A DNA stretch of 64,000 nucleotides, from positions 1 to 64,000 of the forward strand of contig CAZEVY010000019.1 in assembly GCA_964515555.1 (NCBI GenBank), written 5' to 3'. Position 1 is the first letter of the stretch, and every line of letters starts with the position of its first letter. The DNA is from CAZEVY01 sp964515555 (GTDB lineage: Bacteria > Acidobacteriota > Terriglobia > Bryobacterales > Bryobacteraceae). Below the pieces are notes generated by a model, which was not told the DNA's origin, made no database searches, and saw only the letters and a list, made by a program, of their open reading frames with translations. Shown here piece by piece: positions 1 through 9,420 of this stretch. Made by a program: the position numbers and the translations under genes.

Positions 1-778
1 TCACCATCGTCGCCGCATGAATCAACGCAGAAACCGGCGTCGGACCTTCCATCGCGTCGGGCAGCCAGACGTAAAGGGGAACCTGCGCCGACTTCCCCGC
101 CGCGCCCACCATCAGCAGCAGACAGATGGCCGTGATCCACCCTGCGGTGGCTTCGGGCGAGAGCTTGGCGGCGCTCTGGAACACCGGGCCGAAATCGAGC
201 GAGCCGAACTTGATGAAGATGAGAAACAGCGCCAGCGAAAACCCGAGGTCACCGAGGCTGTTCACGATGAACGCCTTATTGGCGGCCGTCGAGGCGCTGT
301 GCTTGAGGAAGTAGAAGCCGATCAGCAGGTAGCTGCACAGTCCCACGCCCTCCCAGCCGACAAACAGCAGCAGGTAGTTCGACGCCAGCACCAGGATCAG
401 CATGAAGAACATGAACAGGTTCAGGTACGCGAAGAAACGGTAGTAGCCGCCTTCGTGTGCCATGTAGCCGGTGGCGTAGACGTGGATGAGAAAGCCGACG
501 CCGGTGACCACCAGCAGCATCACCGCCGAGAGCCGGTCGACCGCGAGGTCGAAGCCGACGTTCAGCGCGCCGCTCGCGATCCAGGTGAAATAGCGTTCGA
601 CATGCGGCGTCTCCAGGGCGCCGAGCGCCACCAGCGTCTTCAGCGTCCAGAGAAAGGCGAGCAGCACCGAGCCGCAGGCGACAGCGTTGATGGCCGCCTT
701 CGGCAGTCTTCTCCCGGCGAGCCCGTTGACGAGGAAGCCCGCGAGCGGAAGCGCCGGAATGAGCCAGAGTTGCTGCAT
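1..778 (-). CDS. nuoL: NADH-quinone oxidoreductase subunit L, N-terminal part (cut by window edge)
   Basis: Membrane antiporter-like subunit of proton-pumping complex I. Reading from the ATG at 778 to the window edge gives 259 residues opening MQQLWLIPALPL, with no stop. The GWEGVGLCSY block is at residues 141-150, with Glu143 matching a conserved proton-path residue of the family. The WLPDAMEGPTPVSALIHA block starts near residue 238, preceded by the conserved Lys229. Family members run to over 600 residues, so more than half lies outside. The start is 2 bases after the nuoK stop, fitting one operon. nuoM and nuoN would be expected beyond position 1. Confidence 0.95.
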   Translation of the reverse strand, partial: MQQLWLIPALPLAGFLVNGLAGRRLPKAAINAVACGSVLLAFLWTLKTLVALGALETPHVERYFTWIASGALNVGFDLAVDRLSAVMLLVVTGVGFLIHVYATGYMAHEGGYYRFFAYLNLFMFFMLILVLASNYLLLFVGWEGVGLCSYLLIGFYFLKHSASTAANKAFIVNSLGDLGFSLALFLIFIKFGSLDFGPVFQSAAKLSPEATAGWITAICLLLMVGAAGKSAQVPLYVWLPDAMEGPTPVSALIHAATMV

Positions 779-780
779 CG

Positions 781-1089
781 TCAGTTCTTCATCGAGGCGA
801 TGTCGTCGATCTGGAGCGTCTGCCGGTTCCTGTACACCGTGAGAATGATCGCCAGGCCGACCGCCGCCTCGGCCGCCGCCACCACCATCACAAAGAAGGC
901 GAACAGGTGGCCGTCGGCCTGTTTCCACTGGTAGGCGAAGGCGACGAAGCTGAGGTTCACCGCATTGAGCATCAGCTCGATCGACATGAATACCGTGATG
1001 ATGCTGCGGCGGAACAGGAATCCCGCGACGCCGAGCGTGAACAGCACCGCCGAAAGGATCAGGTACCAGGAGAGCGGGACCTGAGCCAT
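781..1089 (-). CDS. nuoK: NADH-quinone oxidoreductase subunit K
   Basis: Small membrane subunit of complex I, 102 residues, the usual family length, with three hydrophobic helices. Both glutamates typical of NuoK proton transfer are visible: Glu38 in MSIELMLN and Glu74 in AAAEAAVG. The frame stays open upstream to 1320, but that extension is arginine-rich noise lying over nuoJ. The ATG at 1089 shares its A with the nuoJ stop (TGATG), which supports this start and implies translational coupling. Confidence 0.95.
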   Translation of the reverse strand: MAQVPLSWYLILSAVLFTLGVAGFLFRRSIITVFMSIELMLNAVNLSFVAFAYQWKQADGHLFAFFVMVVAAAEAAVGLAIILTVYRNRQTLQIDDIASMKN

Positions 1090-1589
1090 CACTCGATCTC
1101 CTTGCGAGCGAGCACGACGGCCCCGAGGATCGCGATCAGGATGAGCACGCTGGTCGCCTCGAACGGCAGCAGGTACTCGGTGAAGAGGAGCTTGCCGGCC
1201 TCGCGCGCGCCGCCGCCGGTGAATTGGCCGAACTTCACGGGCGGTGAACTCGGCAGCTCGCGCTGAATCAGGTAGCTGATCATGCCGAGCAGCGCGACCA
1301 GCAGCGGGGCGCCCAGCCATCGGGCAAGCCGAGGACCGCCGCGTCCCGTCTCGCCACCCGCGTTGAGCAGCATGATGACGAAGACGAACAGCACCATGAT
1401 CGCCCCGGCGTAGACCACCACCTGCACGGCTGCGATGAACTCGGCGCCAAGAAGCAGGTAGAGCACCGCCAGCGCTCCCATAACGCCGACCAGTGAGAGC
1501 GCGCTCTTAATCGGATGCGTCTGCACCACGACGTTGACGCCGCAGACCACCGCGATCGCGGCGAACAGGAGGAACAGTCCGGCGTCCAT
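1089..1589 (-). CDS. nuoJ: NADH-quinone oxidoreductase subunit J
   Basis: Membrane subunit of complex I, 166 residues with five predicted hydrophobic helices. The family signature is clear in VVQTHPIKSALSL near residue 22 and in VVYAGAIMVLFVFVIML near residue 58. It begins 3 bases after the nuoH stop. In most bacteria nuoI lies between nuoH and nuoJ; here there is no room for it. The C-terminal half is less conserved, as usual for NuoJ. Confidence 0.95.
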   Translation of the reverse strand: MDAGLFLLFAAIAVVCGVNVVVQTHPIKSALSLVGVMGALAVLYLLLGAEFIAAVQVVVYAGAIMVLFVFVIMLLNAGGETGRGGPRLARWLGAPLLVALLGMISYLIQRELPSSPPVKFGQFTGGGAREAGKLLFTEYLLPFEATSVLILIAILGAVVLARKEIE

Positions 1590-1592
1590 CGT

Positions 1593-2776
<1,184 letters not shown>

Positions 2777-2780
<4 letters not shown>

Positions 2781-4918
2781 TTGTCGAGCGGCACAGGGCC
2801 GGCGCGGCCCGCGCTCCTTTCGGAAACTTGCGACGATTCGGCCGCGCCAGGCTCCGTTGTGCCGCTCAAGTTCCTATAGAGAGCACCCGTGTAGAGAGCA
2901 CCCGGCGCTTCGGCGACGGCCTGGAGCGCCTTCGAGTATCGTCCGAGCGTCCCCGACGTGAACAGCGTATCGCGCGCCGGACGAATGCGGTCCGGCCGCG
3001 CATCCACGGGAATCCGGCCGTTCAGCGCAATCCCTCGCGGGTAGCCCGGCACCGTTCGGCAAATCTCGTCGAACACCGCGTCGGCGCGCGCCGGCCCGAG
3101 GTCTACGCGCAGCTCGCGCGCGATCAGCCCGAAGATGTCGAGGTCGGGCTTGGCGCCCATGACTTCGAGGGCTTTCCTGAGTTTCTGCACTTCGCCGGTG
3201 ACGTTGGTGACCGTACCCGACTTCTCGTAGGCCGATGCCGAGGGCAGCACCACGTCGGCGCGCGTGGCGGTTTCGGTGAGGAACATGTCCTCGACGACGA
3301 GGAACCCCGGCGAGGAGCTGGCGTCCTTCAGCGGATTCGCCCCGACGACCCAAAGCACGTCGAGATTCGCCGCCAGCATTTCGGCGATGCCCAGCCCCGG
3401 CGCCGGCGCCGCGCGATAGCCGGGCAGCAGCTCGGGCGCCAGGCCCATGTCGAGCGCGCCGCGCGAATTCGAGTCGTCGAGCAGGCAGACGTATTTCACA
3501 GGGATGCCGAGCGAGTCGCCGAATGCGACCAGGCTTCGCACGCCGTCGCCGCGCACCGCGTCGCCGAAGAGAATCACGAGCTCCGATTCCGCCTTCAGTT
3601 TCTCCGCGAGCGATTCGACCGCGGCCGTTTCCTCGCCCGCGCGAGCACGTAGCGAAGCGGCGGCGTAGAGATCCTCGCGCACAGGCCCTTCGGCCACCGT
3701 GTAGACGCGCGCCTGGTGATGCCGCCAGTTGGCTCGCAACTGGAACGCGAGCAGCGGATGCTGCTGCGCGAGGTCGGCGCCGACGACCAGCGCCGCCTTC
3801 GTCGTATAGAGGTCGGCGACGGTGGCGAGCGCGTTCGAGCGGCCGCTGAGGGCATCGAGCAGCGTGACCAGGTCGCCGGAGCGCCGGTGATCGATATTGT
3901 TTGTTCCGAGGCCCTCGCGCGCGAGCTTCTGAAGATAGAAGTTCTCCTCGTTCGTTGTGTGCGTGGAGCCGATGACTCCGAACGTCGCGGCGCGTGCCTT
4001 CGCATCGCGGAACTTTTCGCCCACCACAGCGAGGGCCCTGGACCACGACACCGGCTCCAGCTTTCCCGCCGTGCGGACCAGCGGCGATTGCAGACGCTCG
4101 GTGTGCTCGACGAAGTCGAACGCGTAGCGTCCCTTGATGCACAGGAACTCGCCGTTGATTCCCGAGCGGTCGCGATTGTTGCCGCGGATGATCCTGTTGT
4201 CGCGCACCCCGAGCGTCGTCTTGCAGCCGTCGGCGCAGTGCGTGCAGATGGTGCCGACGTGCTGCATCTCCCAGGGCCGCGTCTGGTAGCGGTAGATGCC
4301 GCTGGTGAGCGCGCCGACCGGACAGATGTCGATGCAGGCGCCGCACTCGTCGCACTCCAGGTGGTCGCCCTTGTTGGGCGTGATCTCCGAATAGGCGCCG
4401 CGATTGGTGACGCCGAGCGCGTTGACGCCCAGCCCCTCGTTGCAGATGCGCACGCAGCGATAGCAGAGGATGCAGCGCGGCGCGTCGAAGTAGACCACCG
4501 GCGACCACTGCTTTTCCTCGACGTGATGCTTCACCTCGGTGAAGCGGCTCTCGCCGGCGCCGTAGCGGAACACCATGTCCTGGAGCTCGCACTCGCCGCC
4601 CTTGTCGCACACCGGGCAATCGAGCGGGTGATTCGTCAGCAGGAACTCCAGCATGTACTTGCGCGCGGCGACCACCGCCGGCGACTCCGTCCGCACCACC
4701 ATGCCTTCGGCGACCGGAAGCGTGCACGAGGCCAGGAGCTTCGGCGCCTTCTCGACCTCGACCAGACACATGCGGCAGGCGGCCTGGAGCGAGAGCCCTT
4801 CGTAATAGCAGAACGCGGGGATCTCGATGCCGGCGCGCCGGGCGGCGTCGATGACGAGCGTGTTCGGCGCGGCCTGCAACGCGCGGCCGTCGACGGTGAA
4901 GTTGACGAGATCGGCCAT
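2777..4918 (-). CDS. nuoG: NADH-quinone oxidoreductase subunit G
   Basis: Large iron-sulfur subunit of the peripheral arm of complex I, 713 residues. Visible cluster ligands are: [2Fe-2S] Cys37, 48, 51 and 65; the His97/Cys101/104/110 cluster; two complete CxxCxxCxxxC ferredoxin motifs (149-159 and 189-199); and a CxxCxxxC-x27-C motif (225, 228, 232, 260) matching cluster N7 of some NuoG proteins. A molybdopterin-oxidoreductase-like fold follows. Many NuoG proteins keep only one cluster in the 149-199 region, so this one may hold an extra cluster. The last 25 or so residues (GTTEPGAAESS onwards) are low-complexity and encoded by a palindromic repeat at 2790-2863. It overlaps nuoF by 1 base and nuoH by 4. 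Confidence 0.96.
2790..2863. repeat. Palindromic REP-like element inside the 3' end of nuoG
   Basis: An imperfect inverted repeat: arm 2790-2809 (GGCACAGGGCC then GGCGCGGCC) pairs with arm 2840-2863 (GGCCGCGCC then GGCTCCGTTGTGCC), around a loop of about 30 bases. The same GCACA...GCTCCGTTGTGC layout occurs inside hydA at 13302-13363. It encodes the poorly conserved NuoG tail, so the element appears to have been absorbed into the reading frame. Confidence 0.7.
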
Positions 4919-6207
4919 CAGCCCACCGCCACCAGTTCACTCGCCAGCAGCTTGGCCTCGAATTCGCCGCGGAACTTCTCGACGATCGAGATGGTCGGCA
5001 TGGCAGCCGCGTCGCCGAGCGGACAGAAGGTGCGCCCGAGCATGTTCTTGGAAAGCTCGCCGACCATGTCGATGTCGTTGGCCGAGCCGATTCCCTCGTT
5101 GAGACGGCCGAGCAGTTTCTTCAGCCACAGCGTGCCTTCGCGGCAGGGGATGCACCAGCCGCAGCTCTCATGCTGATAGAAGCGCATGATGCGCAGCGCG
5201 ACCGCGACCATGTCGGTTCCCTCGTCCATGACGATCACGCCGCCCGAGCCGAGCATGCTCTTCGCCTTGGCGAGCGAATCGAAATCCATCGGCAGATCGC
5301 ACTCCTCGGCACGCAGAATCGGGCAAGACGATCCGCCGGGGATCACCGCCTTCAGCTTCTTGCCGCGCGACATGCCGCCGCCGATCTCCTCGATCATGCG
5401 CATCAGGTTGAATCCCATCGGCAGCTCGTAGACGCCGGGACGATTCACGTGGCCCGAGAGGCAGTAGAGGCGCGTACCGCCGTTCTTCGGCGTGCCGAGT
5501 CCGGCGAACCAGGCGCCGCCGTTGAGAAGAATCGAGGGCACGGCGCAATAGGTCTCGACGTTGTTGAGCACCGTCGGACACTGGAAAGCGCCGCTGACGG
5601 CGGGGAACGGCGGCCGAATGCGCGGAATGCCGCGCTTGCCTTCGAGCGATTCGAGCAGCGCCGACTCCTCGCCGCACTCATAGGCGCCGGCGCCGGTGTG
5701 CGTGTAGGCCTCGAAGTCGAACCCGGTTCCGAGGATGTTCCTGCCGAGATAGCCGCGCGCGCGCGCTTCTTCGATGGCGCGGTCCATGATGTCGATCAGG
5801 TAGCGATACTCGCCGCGGATGTAGATCCAGCCGCGGTGGGCGTCAACGGCGAGGCCGGCGATGAGCATGCCCTCGATCAACTGGTGCGGGTCGTTCTCGA
5901 TCAGCAGGCGGTCCTTGCAGGTGCCGGGCTCGCTCTCGTCGGCGTTGACGACGATGTACTTCGGCTTGGGCGATTGGCGCGGGACGAAGCCCCACTTCAT
6001 GCCGGTGGGGAAACCCGCGCCGCCGCGCCCGCGGAGGTTGGACGCCTTCACCTCGTCGATGATCTGCGAGGGCTGCATGGCGGCGGCCTTCCGGAAGGCC
6101 TGGTAGCCGTCGTTGGCGAGATAGGTGTCGAGCGACTGCGGATTGTCGAGCGCGAAGCGCCGCGTGAGGACCTTCACTTCGAGAGGATGGGGAGGGTTAA
6201 AGAGCAT
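4918..6207 (-). CDS. nuoF: NADH-quinone oxidoreductase subunit F
   Basis: NADH-binding flavoprotein subunit of complex I, 429 residues, normal length. The NADH/FMN glycine-rich loop GRGGAGFPTGMKWGF starts at residue 60; the flavin-site stretch EPGTCKDR and GAYECGEESALLES follow. The N3 [4Fe-4S] ligands are in ESCGWCIPCREG and the later TFCPLGDAA. The ATG at 6207 lies inside the nuoE end (11-base overlap) and the stop shares one base with nuoG. Confidence 0.97.
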   Translation of the reverse strand: MLFNPPHPLEVKVLTRRFALDNPQSLDTYLANDGYQAFRKAAAMQPSQIIDEVKASNLRGRGGAGFPTGMKWGFVPRQSPKPKYIVVNADESEPGTCKDRLLIENDPHQLIEGMLIAGLAVDAHRGWIYIRGEYRYLIDIMDRAIEEARARGYLGRNILGTGFDFEAYTHTGAGAYECGEESALLESLEGKRGIPRIRPPFPAVSGAFQCPTVLNNVETYCAVPSILLNGGAWFAGLGTPKNGGTRLYCLSGHVNRPGVYELPMGFNLMRMIEEIGGGMSRGKKLKAVIPGGSSCPILRAEECDLPMDFDSLAKAKSMLGSGGVIVMDEGTDMVAVALRIMRFYQHESCGWCIPCREGTLWLKKLLGRLNEGIGSANDIDMVGELSKNMLGRTFCPLGDAAAMPTISIVEKFRGEFEAKLLASELVAVG

Positions 6208-6667
6208 CGATCAACTCGTCCAGCTTCTCGGGTGTGACGTTGTGGTGGAACTCGTAGTTCACCTGTATGGCGGGCGCCCAGGAACAGGCGCCGATGCACT
6301 CGACCTCTTCGAGAGAGACGCGGCCGTCGCCGGTCACCTGCTTGTTGCCGATGCCGAGCTTTCCACAGGCCCGCTCCCACAGCTCCTCGCCGCCCCTCAG
6401 CATGCAGCTCACGTTGGTGCAAATCTGCACGTGATGCCGGCCGAGCGGCCGCTTGCGCAGCATTGAATAATAGCCGAGCACCTCGTCGACTTGCAGCGTC
6501 GCGATGCCGAGCCGTCCGGCGATCTCTTCGGCGACCTCGGCGGTGATGGCGCCGACCTCGTCCTGGGCGTACATCAGCATCGGAATGAGCGCCGCGCGCT
6601 GGCGGCCCTCCGGGTAGCGCTCGATCATCTCCGAGAAGCGCTCTTCGAGCGCGGGCGAGAACGTCAT
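6197..6667 (-). CDS. nuoE: NADH-quinone oxidoreductase subunit E
   Basis: Thioredoxin-fold [2Fe-2S] subunit of complex I next to NuoF, 156 residues. The four ligands are visible as CTNVSC and CIGAC (CxxxxC and CxxxC) in the C-terminal half, after an N-terminal helical bundle. It overlaps nuoD by 4 bases (ATGA) and nuoF by 11, so E and F are probably translationally coupled, in line with the tight E-F pairing of the NADH dehydrogenase module. Confidence 0.96.
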   Translation of the reverse strand: MTFSPALEERFSEMIERYPEGRQRAALIPMLMYAQDEVGAITAEVAEEIAGRLGIATLQVDEVLGYYSMLRKRPLGRHHVQICTNVSCMLRGGEELWERACGKLGIGNKQVTGDGRVSLEEVECIGACSWAPAIQVNYEFHHNVTPEKLDELIDAL

Positions 6668-7866
6668 CGGTCGACGTCCCCCAGCACGAAGTCGAGGCTT
6701 CCCATCGAAGCGATGCAGTCGGCGATCATGCGCCCTTCCACCAACACCGGGAGCGCCTGGAGATTGCCGAAGCTCGGCGTGCGCATGTGCACGCGATAGG
6801 GACGCGACGTGCCGTCGCTCACCACGTAATGGGCAAGCTCGCCGCGCGGCGACTCGACCGCGGCATAGGCTTCGCCGGCCGGCACCGTCACGCCCTCGGT
6901 GACGATCTTGAAGTGATAGATGAGCGCCTCCATCTGCGTTTTCATCTTTTCGCGATCGGGCAGCACCACGTGCGGCGCGTCGGCCTGGTACGGGCCTTCG
7001 GGCATGCCTTCGAGCGCCTGAGTAATGATTCGCGCGCTCTGGCGCATCTCTTCCAGCCGTACCTGGTAACGCGCGAAGACGTCGCCGGCCGTGCGCGTCG
7101 GCACGACGAAGTCGAACTTGTCGTACGACGAGTAGGGCTCGTCCTTGCGGATGTCCCAGGCGATGCCGGCGGCGCGGATCAGCGGACCGGTAACGCCGAG
7201 GTCGAGCAGATCGGCGACGGGCGCGTAGCCGACGCCCTGGGTGCGCCGCGTCCAGATCGGGTTCTTCGTCAGCAGATCCTCGTACTCGTCGACGTTGCCG
7301 GGAAACGCTCGAATGAACTTGCCTACTGCGTCCTGCCAGCCGCGCGGCGCTTCAAGCGCGAGGCCGCCGATGCGGAAGTAGCTCGTCATCATGCGCTGGC
7401 CGGAGAACATTTCAAAGATACGGAGAATGTCCTCGCGCTCGCGGAAGCAGTAGAGGAACACCGACATCGCGCCGATGTCGATGGCGTGCGTCCCGAGCCA
7501 CACCAGGTGCGAGTTCAGCCGCGTCAACTCGGCGAGCATCACGCGCATCCACTGCGCGCGCGGCGGGATCTCGACGCCGAGCAGCTTTTCGACCGCCAGA
7601 CAGTAGCAGAGATTGTTCGAGAGATTCGCCAGGTAGTCGACGCGATCGGTCAGGGGAACACCCTGCTGCCAGGTGAGCGCCTCGAACTGCTTCTCGATGC
7701 CGGTGTGGAGATAGCCGATGTCGGGGCGCGCGGTGACGATGGTCTCGCCATCGAGCTCCAGCACTACGCGCAGCACGCCGTGCGTGGAGGGGTGCTGCGG
7801 CCCCATGTTGAGCGTCATCGAAGTGCGCGTGGAGGATTCGGTGGGCGCGGTGGCGAGATCGCTCAT
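6664..7866 (-). CDS. nuoD: NADH-quinone oxidoreductase subunit D (49 kDa type)
   Basis: Hydrogenase-large-subunit-like protein forming the quinone-binding cavity of complex I, 400 residues. The motifs NMGPQHPSTHGVLRVV near residue 20 and GYLHTGIEKQFEALTWQQ near residue 47 are characteristic, as is the C-terminal MGSLDFVLGDVDR ending. It is separate from nuoC, unlike the fused nuoCD of enterobacteria. The start overlaps the nuoC stop by 4 bases. Confidence 0.97.
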   Translation of the reverse strand: MSDLATAPTESSTRTSMTLNMGPQHPSTHGVLRVVLELDGETIVTARPDIGYLHTGIEKQFEALTWQQGVPLTDRVDYLANLSNNLCYCLAVEKLLGVEIPPRAQWMRVMLAELTRLNSHLVWLGTHAIDIGAMSVFLYCFREREDILRIFEMFSGQRMMTSYFRIGGLALEAPRGWQDAVGKFIRAFPGNVDEYEDLLTKNPIWTRRTQGVGYAPVADLLDLGVTGPLIRAAGIAWDIRKDEPYSSYDKFDFVVPTRTAGDVFARYQVRLEEMRQSARIITQALEGMPEGPYQADAPHVVLPDREKMKTQMEALIYHFKIVTEGVTVPAGEAYAAVESPRGELAHYVVSDGTSRPYRVHMRTPSFGNLQALPVLVEGRMIADCIASMGSLDFVLGDVDR

Positions 7867-8354
7867 GATTCCTCGGCGTAGCTGTACTTGTAGCCGTGGA
7901 CCGGATAGTCCTTGCGCAGCGGGTGGCCCTGCCAGTCCTCGGGCATCAGGATGCGCTTGAGATTGGGGTGGCCGCGGAAGGCAACGCCGAACAGGTCGTA
8001 GACTTCGCGCTCATACCAGTCGGCGGCGCGCCATACGGAGGTGACCGAGTCGATTTCGGGGGCCTCGCCCGGGAGGCGGCACTTGAGCCGCAGGCGCTGG
8101 TTGCGAGCCAGGGAATGGAGCTGGTAGACGATCTCGAAGCGCGGCTCGTTCGGGTAGCGGTCGACGGCAGTGACGGCGCTGAGGCGGACGAAGTCGAACT
8201 GCTCCTTGAGAAAGCCGCAGACGGCGGCGATGCGCGCCGGGGCTATATATAGGATGGGCTGGCCGCGGTCGAACTTCGCATCCTCGATCGCCGAGGCGTC
8301 CCACGACTCCAGCGCCGACGCCGCGGCGATCAGTTGAAACGGTTCGGAGAGCAT
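7863..8354 (-). CDS. nuoC: NADH-quinone oxidoreductase subunit C (30 kDa type)
   Basis: Peripheral-arm subunit of complex I, 163 residues. The family signature is YEREVYDLFGVAFRGHPNL followed by RILMPEDWQGHPLRKDYPV, close to the C-terminus. The ATG at 8354 directly abuts the nuoA stop at 8355. In the usual operon order nuoB lies between A and C, but no bases remain for it here. Confidence 0.96.
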   Translation of the reverse strand: MLSEPFQLIAAASALESWDASAIEDAKFDRGQPILYIAPARIAAVCGFLKEQFDFVRLSAVTAVDRYPNEPRFEIVYQLHSLARNQRLRLKCRLPGEAPEIDSVTSVWRAADWYEREVYDLFGVAFRGHPNLKRILMPEDWQGHPLRKDYPVHGYKYSYAEES

Positions 8355-8750
8355 CTAGGATTTCTTAGCCGCCCGCGGCGACGGTCCCCAGTCCAGCACG
8401 CCTTTCTTCCAGATGTAGAAGAAGCCCGCCAGAATGAGGACCACGAACACGAGCATCTCGAAAAACGCGAACATCTTCAGGTCGCGGTAGACCACCGCCC
8501 ACGGGTACAGGAACACGGCCTCGATATCGAACAGGATGAACAGCATCCCCACGAGGTAGAACTTGACGCTGAACCGGTGGCGGGCGTCGCCGGTAGGCGC
8601 GATGCCGCATTCGTAGGGCGAGTCCTTTACGCGGTTGCGGACTTTCCTGCCGAGCAACCCCGAAGCCACGACGATTCCGGTGGCAATGGCGAGCGCGATC
8701 AGCGCCTGCAGCAGGACGGGAAACCAGACTTCGAGGGGCGATTGGGGCAT
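8355..8750 (-). CDS. nuoA: NADH-quinone oxidoreductase subunit A
   Basis: Membrane subunit of complex I, 131 residues with three hydrophobic helices. The conserved loop KDSPYECGIAPTGDARHRFSVKFYLVGMLF sits at about residues 42-71, and FDIEAVFLYPWA carries the acidic residues of the second helix. First gene of the minus-strand nuo operon. Its promoter should lie in the 68-base gap shared with the divergent thiS-like gene. The ATG has no strong Shine-Dalgarno sequence. Confidence 0.96.
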   Translation of the reverse strand: MPQSPLEVWFPVLLQALIALAIATGIVVASGLLGRKVRNRVKDSPYECGIAPTGDARHRFSVKFYLVGMLFILFDIEAVFLYPWAVVYRDLKMFAFFEMLVFVVLILAGFFYIWKKGVLDWGPSPRAAKKS

Positions 8751-8790
8751 CGAAAGAACATCGAAACTGAACCGGGTTCCGAAGCCTTAT

Positions 8791-8810
8791 GTTTGACTAT
8801 AATTAGCCTC
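8791..8810. promoter_or_regulatory. Overlapping divergent -10-like boxes for nuoA and the thiS-like gene
   Basis: A plus-strand TATAAT at 8798-8803 lies 15 bases before the GTG at 8819, and a minus-strand TATAGT (8801 to 8796) faces nuoA. No good -35 box is visible for either. The stretch from 8797 (CTATAATTA, 3 variable bases, TCGGGAG, 1 base, GCGTG) recurs almost exactly at 9133, which supports a functional signal. Confidence 0.5.
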
Positions 8811-8818
8811 GGGAGCGC

Positions 8819-9040
8819 GTGTCAAACGAGCGCAGACACATCGGAATCGTCGTCAACGGCGAGCCGCACCGTGTGGAGATCGGCACCACCGTGTCCGGGC
8901 TGGTCGATGCGCTGGCTATCCCCGCCGAACGCGTCGCCGTCGAGCTGGACCGCCGCATCGTGAAGCGCGAGGAGTGGGAGTCGACGGCGTTGGCCGAGGG
9001 GGCGCGCGTCGAGGTGGTGCATTTCGTCGGGGGCGGGTGA
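8819..9040 (+). CDS. thiS: ThiS-family sulfur-carrier protein
   Basis: Ubiquitin-like sulfur carrier of 73 residues. It ends in FVGGG: the C-terminal Gly-Gly tail is the site of adenylation and thiocarboxylation in ThiS, MoaD and relatives. IVVNGEPHRVEIGTTVSGLV near residue 10 and RVAVELDRRIVKREEW near 38 fit ThiS better than MoaD. It supplies sulfur for the thiazole of thiamin, but no thiG, thiF or thiH is nearby, so the pathway partner is inferred from the family only. The start is GTG, with GGGAG 4 bases upstream. Confidence 0.85.
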   Translation: MSNERRHIGIVVNGEPHRVEIGTTVSGLVDALAIPAERVAVELDRRIVKREEWESTALAEGARVEVVHFVGGG

Positions 9041-9132
9041 GGAATGCCGGCGATTCCGAGCCGCGGGCGCAGGCCGGCGGTTCTGCTCGGTACTACCTTG
9101 GTACCTCGCGCTGGTGCGATGAAAGGCCGACG

Positions 9133-9159
9133 CTATAATTATCGTCGGGAGTGCGTGCA
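9133..9159 (+). promoter_or_regulatory. Putative promoter and ribosome-binding region for the 9160 gene
   Basis: TATAAT at 9134-9139, then TCGGGAG at about 9144-9150, then the coding start (GTG 9151 or ATG 9160). The layout copies that in front of the thiS-like gene. The 110 bases from 9041 to 9150 hold nothing else recognised. Confidence 0.5.
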
Positions 9160-9420
9160 ATGGAAGCTAAACCTCGTCGCAGGCGTGTGATGACCAAGCG
9201 CGAGGCGAAGGCGTGGAAGGCGCGCTGGGAGCGTGTGAACGCCTTCGAGCGCGAGGAGTTGCGAGCGACGCCGATGGCAACGAAGTTCCGCCAGCTATCG
9301 ACGCTGATGAACTCGGCACGCGCGCTCGGCTGGCTCGAAGGAACCGCGGCCGAAGACGCCGAGGTGCGCCGACGCTTTCGTCGATTGCGCCAGCACTATG
9401 CCCGAAAGCGTCACACCTGA
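9160..9420 (+). CDS. Small basic protein paired with a nucleotidyltransferase
   Basis: Hypothetical protein of 86 residues, rich in Arg and Lys, with no recognised catalytic motif. The stretch ATKFRQLSTLMNSARALGW in the middle looks like a helical DNA- or protein-binding segment. Its end overlaps the next gene by 23 bases, implying coupled expression. Such small partners next to stand-alone nucleotidyltransferases are often antitoxins or targets, but this is inference. A GTG at 9151 in the same frame would add three residues. Confidence 0.6.
   Translation: MEAKPRRRRVMTKREAKAWKARWERVNAFEREELRATPMATKFRQLSTLMNSARALGWLEGTAAEDAEVRRRFRRLRQHYARKRHT

Noticed and set aside
1090..1320. N-terminal extension of nuoK
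   Set aside because: Lies over nuoJ and is not protein-like; the 102-residue form matches the family and has the TGATG coupling.
3716..5176. 486-codon plus-strand frame opposite nuoG and nuoF
   Set aside because: Antisense shadow of conserved complex I genes with no recognisable domain.
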